64,000 nt of DNA from Marinobacter subterrani (GTDB lineage Bacteria; Pseudomonadota; Gammaproteobacteria; Pseudomonadales; Oleiphilaceae). The stretch spans positions 806,001-870,000 of the forward strand of contig NZ_LFBU01000001.1 in assembly GCF_001045555.1 (NCBI RefSeq), read 5' to 3'. The notes below the pieces were generated by a model. That model worked only from the letters and a program-made list of their open reading frames with translations. It made no database searches and had not been told where the DNA came from. Position 1 is the stretch's first letter. Every line of letters begins with the position of its first letter. This document shows positions 8,474-15,749 of the stretch, piece by piece. Both the position numbers and the translations under genes were made by a program.

Positions 8474-9397
8474 ATGTCAGAAAGCAGTAACAGGCCACCA
8501 ATATCACTCTCTCCGGGCCAATGGTCCTTCACACGCTGGAAAACCATCGGCCAACTTGAAGCCCTTGAGGTGCACCACCCCCTGTTCCAGGCCACCCTGT
8601 TTCTCCAGGGGGCCCACCTGGTGAGCTTCAAGCCCCAGGACGAAGCCGACTGGCTATGGGTGAGCCCCGATGCCCGGTACGAACCAGGCCGCGCAATCCG
8701 GGGCGGCATCCCGGTTTGCTGGCCCTGGTTTGGCGACCCGGCGCGAAACGCGCCCGAAGTTCGCAAACGGATTCACACCGAGAGCGCCCACGGCTTTGCC
8801 CGCACCGCCCTCTGGAAACTGGAGGACGTGCGCGAAAATGCCCATGAAGTGGAAATCAGCCTGTCGTTGGATGCCAATGAGGATTTCAGCGACGTCTGGA
8901 CAGGCCACGCGCTCGCCCTGCTCACCTTCAGCTTCTCCATCCGGGGGTGCCAACTGGCATTGACCACCACCAATCTCGGCAATGATCCCCTGGCTTTCAG
9001 CCAGGCACTGCACACCTACTTACCCACCAGCGACATCACCCGAACCCGGGTGCTGGGGCTTGGCAATAGCCAGTACATCGACACCCTGGATAACTGGGAA
9101 TACCACAACCAGGAGGGCCCTGTGTATTTCCGGGGCGAAACCGACCGGATCTATGAAAGCGGCGAACCGCTAATCATCGTAACACCCCGCGCCAGCCGCA
9201 AGCTCTCCGCAGTGGGCAGCGATTCAACGGTGGTCTGGAATCCTGGACCGGCCAAGGCCGCAAAGCTGTCGGATTTTCCGGATACCGCCTGGCAATCGAT
9301 GCTGTGCGTCGAAACCGCCAATGCCGCCGGCGATTACCGGGTGCTTAATAGCGGACAAAGCCACACATTGGGCGTTTTTATCGGAAGAAAAGCATGA
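8474..9397 (+). CDS. D-hexose-6-phosphate mutarotase (YeaD-like aldose epimerase)
   Basis: A 307-aa member of the aldose-1-epimerase superfamily, YeaD branch, which interconverts anomers of hexose 6-phosphates. Recognisable segments are GAHLVSFKP, RGGIPVCWPWFG and the late WNPGPAKAAKLSDF, all typical of the family, and the length fits. An in-frame ATG at 8330 exists, but it lies inside the divergent oxygenase gene; the ATG at 8474 (MSESSN) gives the family length and is preferred. The next gene overlaps by 4 bp, so the three genes to 11156 look like one operon. Confidence 0.88.
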   Translation: MSESSNRPPISLSPGQWSFTRWKTIGQLEALEVHHPLFQATLFLQGAHLVSFKPQDEADWLWVSPDARYEPGRAIRGGIPVCWPWFGDPARNAPEVRKRIHTESAHGFARTALWKLEDVRENAHEVEISLSLDANEDFSDVWTGHALALLTFSFSIRGCQLALTTTNLGNDPLAFSQALHTYLPTSDITRTRVLGLGNSQYIDTLDNWEYHNQEGPVYFRGETDRIYESGEPLIIVTPRASRKLSAVGSDSTVVWNPGPAKAAKLSDFPDTAWQSMLCVETANAAGDYRVLNSGQSHTLGVFIGRKA

Positions 9398-10209
9398 GCC
9401 TGGCATCGTTTCTGAAATCCAGACTGGTTTCCGCGGAGCTGGACCAACACATCAACCGCATCCGCAAGCCCATCGGCACTCTGGGTTACGACCCCTGGGG
9501 CTACAACAACGAGGCCATCAAATACGGGCTCTCGATCACCAAACAGATCTACGAGAAGTACTTCCGGGTGCAGGCGCACGGCGTCGAAAATATCCCCGCT
9601 GAGGGGCCGGTGCTGATTATCGCCAATCACAGCGGGCAGTTGCCGATTGACGGCCTGCTGATCGGCTACGCCCTGGCCTCCCGGGAAAAAGATGCCCGCA
9701 TTCCAAGGGCAATGATTGAGCGCTTCTTTCCCACCGTGCCCTGGCTGGGCAACCTGCTCAATGAAGTCGGCGCCGTACTTGGCGACCCGATCAACTGCGC
9801 GAAAATGCTGGCGAATGGCGAAGCCGTCATCGTCTTCCCTGAAGGCATACGCGGTTCCGGCAAGCTCTACCAGGATCGCTACCAGCTCAAACGCTTCGGC
9901 AACGGCTTCATGCACCTGGCGATGAAGTACAAGGCACCGATCGTGCCGGTGGGCGTGGTAGGCTGCGAGGAAACCATCCCGGCCATCGCCAACATCAAGC
10001 CCCTGGCAAAAGCCCTGGGTATCCCCTACGCCCCGGTCGCCATGCCCGTGGTACTTCCGGCCAAAGTACACCTGAACTTCGGAGCCCCGATGTATTTTGA
10101 TGACCTGGAAATCCCCGAAGAGCAGGTCACCGAGCGGGTGGAGACCGTCAAGGCGGAAATCAGCCGGCTGATCGACAAGGGACTGAGCGAACGGAAAAGG
10201 CTTTTCTGA
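9394..10209 (+). CDS. PlsC-like lysophospholipid acyltransferase
   Basis: A 271-aa glycerolipid acyltransferase. Motif I reads NHSGQLPID (catalytic His then Asp), and the substrate-binding motif reads FPEGIRGSGK near residue 149. A PIVPVGVVG segment follows, as in the PlsC superfamily. The His-to-Asp spacing (H-x6-D) is longer than the classic H-x4-D of PlsC; my recollection is that a related branch reads HSGxxPxD. It overlaps the mutarotase by 4 bp and the epimerase by 1 bp. The acyl acceptor is not predictable. Confidence 0.85.
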   Translation: MSLASFLKSRLVSAELDQHINRIRKPIGTLGYDPWGYNNEAIKYGLSITKQIYEKYFRVQAHGVENIPAEGPVLIIANHSGQLPIDGLLIGYALASREKDARIPRAMIERFFPTVPWLGNLLNEVGAVLGDPINCAKMLANGEAVIVFPEGIRGSGKLYQDRYQLKRFGNGFMHLAMKYKAPIVPVGVVGCEETIPAIANIKPLAKALGIPYAPVAMPVVLPAKVHLNFGAPMYFDDLEIPEEQVTERVETVKAEISRLIDKGLSERKRLF

Positions 10210-11156
10210 TGACCGAACAACGCAGACCGCACATCCTGATTACCGGTGCCGCCGGCGCCCTCGCCCAGCAGGTCATCGAACAGCTCCGGGATACCTGCGA
10301 CCTGGTGGCCGTCGACTTCCGGGAACAGGTGTATCTGGGCGACGACATCCCCAGCTACTGCATCGACTTCAACAAGCGGGTGTTCGAGGACCTGTTCCGG
10401 CGCTACCAGTTTGACGGTGTGATTCACATGGGCCGGATCATGTCCAGCCAGCTCACCCGCATGCGTCGCTACAATGCCAACGTACTGGGCACCCAGAAGT
10501 TGCTGGATCTCAGCCACAAATACGGCATCAAACGGGTGGTGGTGCTCTCCACCTTTCATGTCTATGGGGCGGTGGCCTACAACCCCGCACTCATCGACGA
10601 ATCCGCGCCGCTCAAGAGCGCGGGGCTCAGTGCCGACCTGATTGATTCCGTGGAGCTGGAAAACCTCGCCAACATCTACCTGTGGCGGTATCCGGAACTG
10701 AACATCACCATCCTGCGGCCCTGCAACATCGTGGGCCCGGGCGTGCGCAACACCATCAGTACCCTGCTGGCGAGTGAACGGGCGCCGGTACTGGCAGGTT
10801 TTTCCCCGATGATGCAGTTCATCCATATCGATGACATGGCTGATGCCATCGTTCTGGCCTACAAGAAACCGACCCGTGGCGTTTACAACGTGGCGCCGCA
10901 GGATTGGGTGGCTTACCAGCATGCGCTCAAGCTTTGTGGCTGCAAGCGCTTTCCGATTCTGTCGATACCACCAGCGGTACCGAGATTCATCCTCAGTACG
11001 CTCAAGCTGAAAAGCTTTCCCTCCTATCTGATGGCGTTTTTCAAGTATCCGGTGGTGATTGACGGGCGGGCGTTCGCCAAAGAATTCGAGTTCACCCCCA
11101 AACGGCCATTGAAGGAGATCTTCCGGTTCTATCGGGATAACAAACGGCCGGTTTGA
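10209..11156 (+). CDS. NAD-dependent epimerase/dehydratase (extended SDR)
   Basis: A 315-aa extended short-chain dehydrogenase. The N-terminal nucleotide-binding motif is ITGAAGALAQQVIEQL, a TGxxGxxx variant in which the third glycine is replaced. A Ser-Thr-(x)n-Tyr region is seen around LSTFHVYGAVAYNP near residue 117, and the later ILRPCNIVGPG is typical of sugar-nucleotide epimerase-like proteins. In this branch Tyr-Gly-Ala replaces the usual YxxxK pattern, so catalysis should be viewed with care. Its start overlaps the acyltransferase stop by one base. Confidence 0.8.
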   Translation: MTEQRRPHILITGAAGALAQQVIEQLRDTCDLVAVDFREQVYLGDDIPSYCIDFNKRVFEDLFRRYQFDGVIHMGRIMSSQLTRMRRYNANVLGTQKLLDLSHKYGIKRVVVLSTFHVYGAVAYNPALIDESAPLKSAGLSADLIDSVELENLANIYLWRYPELNITILRPCNIVGPGVRNTISTLLASERAPVLAGFSPMMQFIHIDDMADAIVLAYKKPTRGVYNVAPQDWVAYQHALKLCGCKRFPILSIPPAVPRFILSTLKLKSFPSYLMAFFKYPVVIDGRAFAKEFEFTPKRPLKEIFRFYRDNKRPV

Positions 11157-11276
11157 TCGTTTGTGTTTAGTTTTCAATACAGGGCGCAAAGATTGTGTCC
11201 ATATTTTTAACACATCACCTGGCGATCTCTTACCTGAATGCTAAGATATTTTTTATAAACAGTAAGTTAGGAAAGG

Positions 11277-11293
11277 TGGAACGATCTCTGCTT
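11277..11293 (+). promoter_or_regulatory. Candidate sigma-54 promoter for PEP-CTERM gene 1
   Basis: TGGAACGATCTCTGCTT has GG (11278-11279) and GC (11290-11291) separated by exactly 10 bases, the invariant sigma-54 spacing. Flanking bases match well (TGGmAC and TCTGCT against TGGCAC and TTTGCA). Transcription would begin near 11303, leaving a leader of about 36 nt before the ATG at 11339. Two other PEP-CTERM genes in the window have similar sites. Confidence 0.65.
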
Positions 11294-11338
11294 ACTCTTC
11301 CTCCCGTGTTTACTACATCACATAGGAAGGGAAAGATC

Positions 11339-11959
11339 ATGTCCAAATTAAAAAGGATCGGGACCGCAGTTGGTCTGGCCACGCTTTTATTTTCACCTAT
11401 TGCCTCAGCCAACCTGCTGACCAATGGAAGTTTTGAGCAAGAATTAGTTTTGGGTGAGGCTGGAGGAGGTTGGGGCTTTTTCAGCCCTGCCGACATCGAC
11501 GGTTGGTCAAGTGAAACGAACAACATCGAAATCTGGAATTCAGGGTTTAACGGTGTAGACGCGGCTGACGGAAACCAGTTTGCGGAGCTCAATGCTCACC
11601 CCGAAACAGGCAACGCGTTCACTCTTTTTCAGGACATCATTACCACCATCGGTGACAGCTATGAGCTGACATTTGCCTATCGTGCAAGATCCGGCCAGGA
11701 ATCCTTCAGCGTCGGTGCAGGCAGTCTGACGGACACAGTAGCTAACACCAATACAACAAGCTGGACGGTGTATTCAGCGTTATTCACAGCTTCAGAGGCA
11801 ACCACCAGGCTGCTGTTCACCTCAGTTGATCCAGAAACCGAGACACTCGGCAACTTTCTGGATAACGTCTCAGTAAACAGAGTTCCCGAACCTGGCACTC
11901 TTGCGCTTCTCGGTCTCGGATTAGCAGGTCTTGGAATCTCGCGCAGACGCCGCGGCTAA
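11339..11959 (+). CDS. PEP-CTERM sorted secreted protein 1
   Basis: A 206-aa secreted protein. It starts with a signal peptide (basic SKLKRIG then a hydrophobic stretch ending ASA), then a jelly-roll-like domain opening with NLLTNGSFE, a pattern of carbohydrate-binding-like DUF642-type proteins. It ends with the sorting signal VPEPGTLALLGLGLAGLG followed by an Arg-rich tail. ATG 11339 is chosen because it follows AGGAAGGG and starts a good signal peptide; a longer frame from 11195 would add a non-secretory leader. It is probably processed by XrtA (18449) and displayed or released at the surface. A strong terminator follows. Confidence 0.92.
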   Translation: MSKLKRIGTAVGLATLLFSPIASANLLTNGSFEQELVLGEAGGGWGFFSPADIDGWSSETNNIEIWNSGFNGVDAADGNQFAELNAHPETGNAFTLFQDIITTIGDSYELTFAYRARSGQESFSVGAGSLTDTVANTNTTSWTVYSALFTASEATTRLLFTSVDPETETLGNFLDNVSVNRVPEPGTLALLGLGLAGLGISRRRRG

Positions 11960-11977
11960 ACCCAGCGGTATGACCTC

Positions 11978-12011
11978 AAAAAGCCAGCGCCTGAAAACCG
12001 CTGGCTTTTTT
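11978..12011 (+). terminator. Rho-independent terminator after PEP-CTERM gene 1
   Basis: AAAAAGCCAGCG pairs with CGCTGGCTTTTT across a short loop, ending in six T residues. It lies 18 bp after the stop codon and separates the PEP-CTERM gene from the prsK operon. Confidence 0.9.
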
Positions 12012-12086
12012 AGTGAAGGAGTTAACCTGACTTTCAAACAAAGCTATTCTTCCCAGAGACACTTCATCTTCTCGGGGCAATGAAGC

Positions 12087-14231
12087 ATGTTCAACAACAT
12101 GGACGTACTCAGCTACTCGCTGGCGGCGATTACGTTCGGCCTATTGGGAATATTGGTAGCCGCACGCTACTTGCGCCGGGGCGTAGACCGCGCCCTGGCT
12201 GTCGCGGCATTCGTGTCAGCCGTGTGGGCCCTTGCTATCTTCAGCCAGAGTCTCTGGGGACACCCGGGATTTAACATCCGATACCTGATTGAACTGATTC
12301 GGGACGCTGCCTGGATTTACCTGCTGTTTGCACTGCTTAAAGACGGACTGCGGGAGAACAAGCTCGGCGGCAAGCTAAAACGAATCCTCGGCACCAGCGC
12401 TGTCATCCTGCTTATTCTGCTGATCAGCACCGGCGTGATTGAGTATTTCGGCAGCGTCGACGCCTCTACCGGCAAGGTAAAACTGCTCGGTCAGATTGGG
12501 CTATCGCTGCTGGGCCTTTCGCTGGTGGAACAGATCTGGAGAAATTCTCCCAGCTTCGGCCGCTCCAGCATCAAGTATATCTGCATCGGCGTAGCCACCA
12601 TCTTTGCCTTCGACTTCTTCATGTATGCCGATGCCCTGCTGTTTGGGCAGGTGGCGGACTCATTCTGGAATGCACGCGGGTTCGTCAACGCCCTGCTTAC
12701 CCCGCTTTTCGCGGTCAACGTTATCAACACGCGCAAACAGCCTGTTGATTTCCAGCTTTCGCGGTCTGCGGTGTTTCACGCCGGCACCCTGGTATTCGCA
12801 GGCGGTTATCTGCTGTTCCTTGCCTTGGGTGGTTACTACGTCCAGGTGCTCGGAGGTGACTGGGGCGAGGCCCTGCAGGTCCTGTTCTTCACCATCTCGC
12901 TGGTATTCCTGGTAACGCTTTTGCTGTCGCGCCGGATCCGCGCCAAGCTGATGGTGCGAATCAGCCAGAATTTTTTCGACTATAAATACGACTACCGGGA
13001 AGAGTGGCTGAAAATGACCCGGGAACTGGCGGATCTCAGTGATGACCCGCCACTGCCCGAACGTGTTATTCGCATTCTGGCGAGCCTGGTGGAAAGCAAT
13101 GGTGGCGCTATCTGGCTCAAAGGCGAGCAGGAAGGCTACACTCTGAAAGCGGCCGTCAATCTATCCACCCCCAAGCACACCCTGATTGACAGTGACGCGG
13201 AACTGGTGCGTTTCTTCTCACATCGTGAATGGATTGTCGACTTACACGAATACCAATTGGATCCGGTCAGCTATAACCTCCTGGAAATCCCGGACGCCAT
13301 TACAAAAACCCCGGACGGCTGGCTGGTTATTCCGCTGTATCTGGGCAACGAGCTCTACGGCATGGCGTTGGTCGGCAACCCCTATGCCCGGGTTGTCCTG
13401 AACTGGGAGAACTTCGACCTGATCAAGGTGGTCGCCCGCCAGACTTGCAACCTGCTCGCCCAGGCCGATGCGCAAAGCCGCCTTTCCAGAGCCATGCAGT
13501 TTGAGGCCGTCAGCAAAGCCTCGGCCTTTATGGTTCACGATCTAAAAACCGTGATCGCCCAGCTGTCGCTTCTGGTGAAGAATGCACCGAAGCATCGGAA
13601 TAACCCGGCCTTTATTGATGACATGATCAACACCACCGACCATGCCGTGCGGAAAATGTCGAGCCTGGTGGATCATATTCGCCGGCCCGGCACCGATGAC
13701 GAGGCTCAGCTAAAGCTGATAAATCTTTCCACCCTGATTACAGAGCTCATCGAGCACCATCAGCATCAGGCGCCCGCTCCGCACCTGGAAGGAGAAATGC
13801 CAGAGGCCATCATCAAGGCCGACCCTGAGCAGCTCCGCAGCGTTCTCGGCCACCTCATCCAGAACGCTCAGGATGCCACGCCACCGAATGGCGACATCAC
13901 GATTGCCCTGAAAATCGCAAAAGGCAATGCCGTCCTGTTCATTCAGGATTCGGGAACCGGGATGACCCGGGAATTTATCTCGAGTCAGCTATTCAAGCCG
14001 TTCGAAAGTACCAAGGGCCTGACGGGAATGGGTATTGGGGCGTATCAGGCTCGCGAATATGTCCGGAAGATCGGAGGTAATATTGATGTCACCAGCGAGC
14101 CCGGAATTGGCTCCTGTTTTTCCGTTCGGATCCCGCTTGCTGATGAAAAACTCCCGACAGAGGATTTCAAGACCAAACAACCAGTTGCCGTGTCCCAAGA
14201 CCCGATGAAAAGCGCCAATTATTTGCCATAA
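12087..14231 (+). CDS. prsK: PEP-CTERM system sensor histidine kinase PrsK
   Basis: A 714-aa membrane kinase. The first ~290 residues hold about eight transmembrane helices. A GAF-like sensory domain follows (near 320-460), then the histidine phospho-acceptor box FMVHDLKTVIAQ, the N box LIQNAQDATP and glycine boxes IQDSGTGMT and MGIGAYQARE. This architecture and the pairing with a sigma-54 response regulator and TPR lipoprotein match PrsK, the sensor of exosortase-A loci. It is first in a run prsK-prsR-prsT-xrtA. The signal sensed is unknown. Confidence 0.93.
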   Translation: MFNNMDVLSYSLAAITFGLLGILVAARYLRRGVDRALAVAAFVSAVWALAIFSQSLWGHPGFNIRYLIELIRDAAWIYLLFALLKDGLRENKLGGKLKRILGTSAVILLILLISTGVIEYFGSVDASTGKVKLLGQIGLSLLGLSLVEQIWRNSPSFGRSSIKYICIGVATIFAFDFFMYADALLFGQVADSFWNARGFVNALLTPLFAVNVINTRKQPVDFQLSRSAVFHAGTLVFAGGYLLFLALGGYYVQVLGGDWGEALQVLFFTISLVFLVTLLLSRRIRAKLMVRISQNFFDYKYDYREEWLKMTRELADLSDDPPLPERVIRILASLVESNGGAIWLKGEQEGYTLKAAVNLSTPKHTLIDSDAELVRFFSHREWIVDLHEYQLDPVSYNLLEIPDAITKTPDGWLVIPLYLGNELYGMALVGNPYARVVLNWENFDLIKVVARQTCNLLAQADAQSRLSRAMQFEAVSKASAFMVHDLKTVIAQLSLLVKNAPKHRNNPAFIDDMINTTDHAVRKMSSLVDHIRRPGTDDEAQLKLINLSTLITELIEHHQHQAPAPHLEGEMPEAIIKADPEQLRSVLGHLIQNAQDATPPNGDITIALKIAKGNAVLFIQDSGTGMTREFISSQLFKPFESTKGLTGMGIGAYQAREYVRKIGGNIDVTSEPGIGSCFSVRIPLADEKLPTEDFKTKQPVAVSQDPMKSANYLP

Positions 14232-14324
14232 TTGAAAAGGAACGAAAACCAGCATTGCAAAGTGTCAATCTTCGGTCGAGAATCAGTAGTGTGGAATTAT
14301 CTTTTAAAAGGACTTGTTGTAGTT

Positions 14325-15698
14325 GTGACCAGACGACTCTTGATTGTAGAAGATGATCCCGGCCTCCAGAGCCAGATGCGTTGGTGTTTCAGCGAGGATC
14401 TGGAAGTATTCCTGGCGTCGGACAGGGAGTCTGCACTCACCTGTCTGCGGCGGGAAGAGCCCGAGGTGGTAACGCTCGACCTGGGCCTTCCTCCCGATCC
14501 GGGCGGCGCCGCTGAAGGCTTCAGGCTGCTGGAGGAGATTCTCCAGCTAGCCCCGATGACCAAGGTCATCGTGGTCACCGGGCGCGAAGACAAAGAAAAC
14601 GCCGTAAAAGCCATCGGCATGGGCGCCTGCGACTTCTATCAGAAACCCCTGGATGCTGACATCCTTACCTTTGTGGTCAACCGCGCGTTCCGGCTGGCGG
14701 AACTGGAGCGAGACAACCGCGAACTTTCGCGCCACCGCAATGGCACCAACATCAAGGGCATTGTTGCCGCCAGCCCCCAGATGCTATCCGTTTGCCGGAC
14801 CCTTGAGAAAGTCGCCCCCACGGATATAACAACCCTGATCACCGGGGAAACCGGCACTGGCAAGGAACTGCTGGCCCGCGCCCTTCACGAGCTGAGCCAC
14901 CGTGCGGAAAAACCTTTTGCCGCCATCAACTGTGCTGCCATCCCCGAGAACCTGCTTGAGAGCGAGCTGTTCGGATTCGAGAAGGGCTCCTTCACCGGAG
15001 CGACCCAGAGCAAGAAAGGCAAAGTCGAAAGCGCCAACGGGGGCACCCTGTTTCTCGACGAGATCGGTGACATGCCCATGGCACTGCAGGCCAAGCTTCT
15101 GCGGTTCCTGCAGGAGCGCGTGATCGACCGGGTCGGATCGGTAAAACCAATATCGGTCGACGTTCGCGTTGTGTGCGCCACCCACCGGGATGTTCAGGAA
15201 CTGATCAGCGAGGGCACGTTCCGCGAGGATCTGTACTACCGCATCAGTGAAATCACCCTGGATGTGCCCGCCCTGCGGGATCGTGAGGGAGACGCCCTGC
15301 TGATAGGGCAATCGTTACTGAAATCCCTGGGCAAACAGATGGATCGCCCCAACCTCGTTTTTACCGAAGACGCCATCAAGGCCATCAAGAGCTATGCATG
15401 GCCCGGCAACGTGCGGGAAATGATCAACAAAGTGAAGCGTGCCACCATCATGGCCGATGGCAAACGGGTGACCGCCGCCGACCTGCAGCTCACCTGCGAC
15501 GAGGCAGGCCCCGAAAGCCAGCTCAACCTGCGGCAAGTGCGTGAGAACGCCGAGCGCGCGGCCATTCTGCAGGCCCTTCAGTCCTGCGGGTTCAATATGG
15601 CACAGGCCTCGCGCCTGCTGGGCGTGACCCGGCCAACGCTTTACAACCTGACAGACAAATACCGCATAAAAACATCATCAGAAGCATCAAGTGCCTGA
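14325..15698 (+). CDS. prsR: PEP-CTERM system sigma-54 response regulator PrsR
   Basis: A 457-aa NtrC-type regulator: receiver domain (acidic pocket IVEDD; phospho-acceptor Asp52 in LDLGLP), sigma-54 AAA+ domain (Walker A GETGTGKE; Walker B LFLDEIGD) and a C-terminal Fis-type helix-turn-helix (FNMAQASRLLGVTRPTLYNL). The sigma-54 contact loop reads GSFTGA instead of the usual GAFTGA. The start is uncertain: a GTG at 14325 gives the best fit to receiver domains and follows AAAGGA, though the spacing of 12 is long; the frame extends up to 14232. It should activate the sigma-54 promoters found before the PEP-CTERM genes. Confidence 0.92.
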   Translation: MTRRLLIVEDDPGLQSQMRWCFSEDLEVFLASDRESALTCLRREEPEVVTLDLGLPPDPGGAAEGFRLLEEILQLAPMTKVIVVTGREDKENAVKAIGMGACDFYQKPLDADILTFVVNRAFRLAELERDNRELSRHRNGTNIKGIVAASPQMLSVCRTLEKVAPTDITTLITGETGTGKELLARALHELSHRAEKPFAAINCAAIPENLLESELFGFEKGSFTGATQSKKGKVESANGGTLFLDEIGDMPMALQAKLLRFLQERVIDRVGSVKPISVDVRVVCATHRDVQELISEGTFREDLYYRISEITLDVPALRDREGDALLIGQSLLKSLGKQMDRPNLVFTEDAIKAIKSYAWPGNVREMINKVKRATIMADGKRVTAADLQLTCDEAGPESQLNLRQVRENAERAAILQALQSCGFNMAQASRLLGVTRPTLYNLTDKYRIKTSSEASSA

Positions 15699-15749
15699 GT
15701 AACAGGCAGGGAATCCAATAAAGACCCAAAAGGGAAAAGGAACAGGGCG

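Noticed and set aside
9334..10071. Long minus-strand frame (245 codons) opposite the acyltransferase
   Set aside because: It overlaps a clearly identified acyltransferase on the plus strand and has no family features; antisense shadow in GC-rich DNA.
10026..11213. Long minus-strand frame opposite the epimerase
   Set aside because: Same reason: antisense of a recognised SDR gene, rich in His and Gln, no domain.
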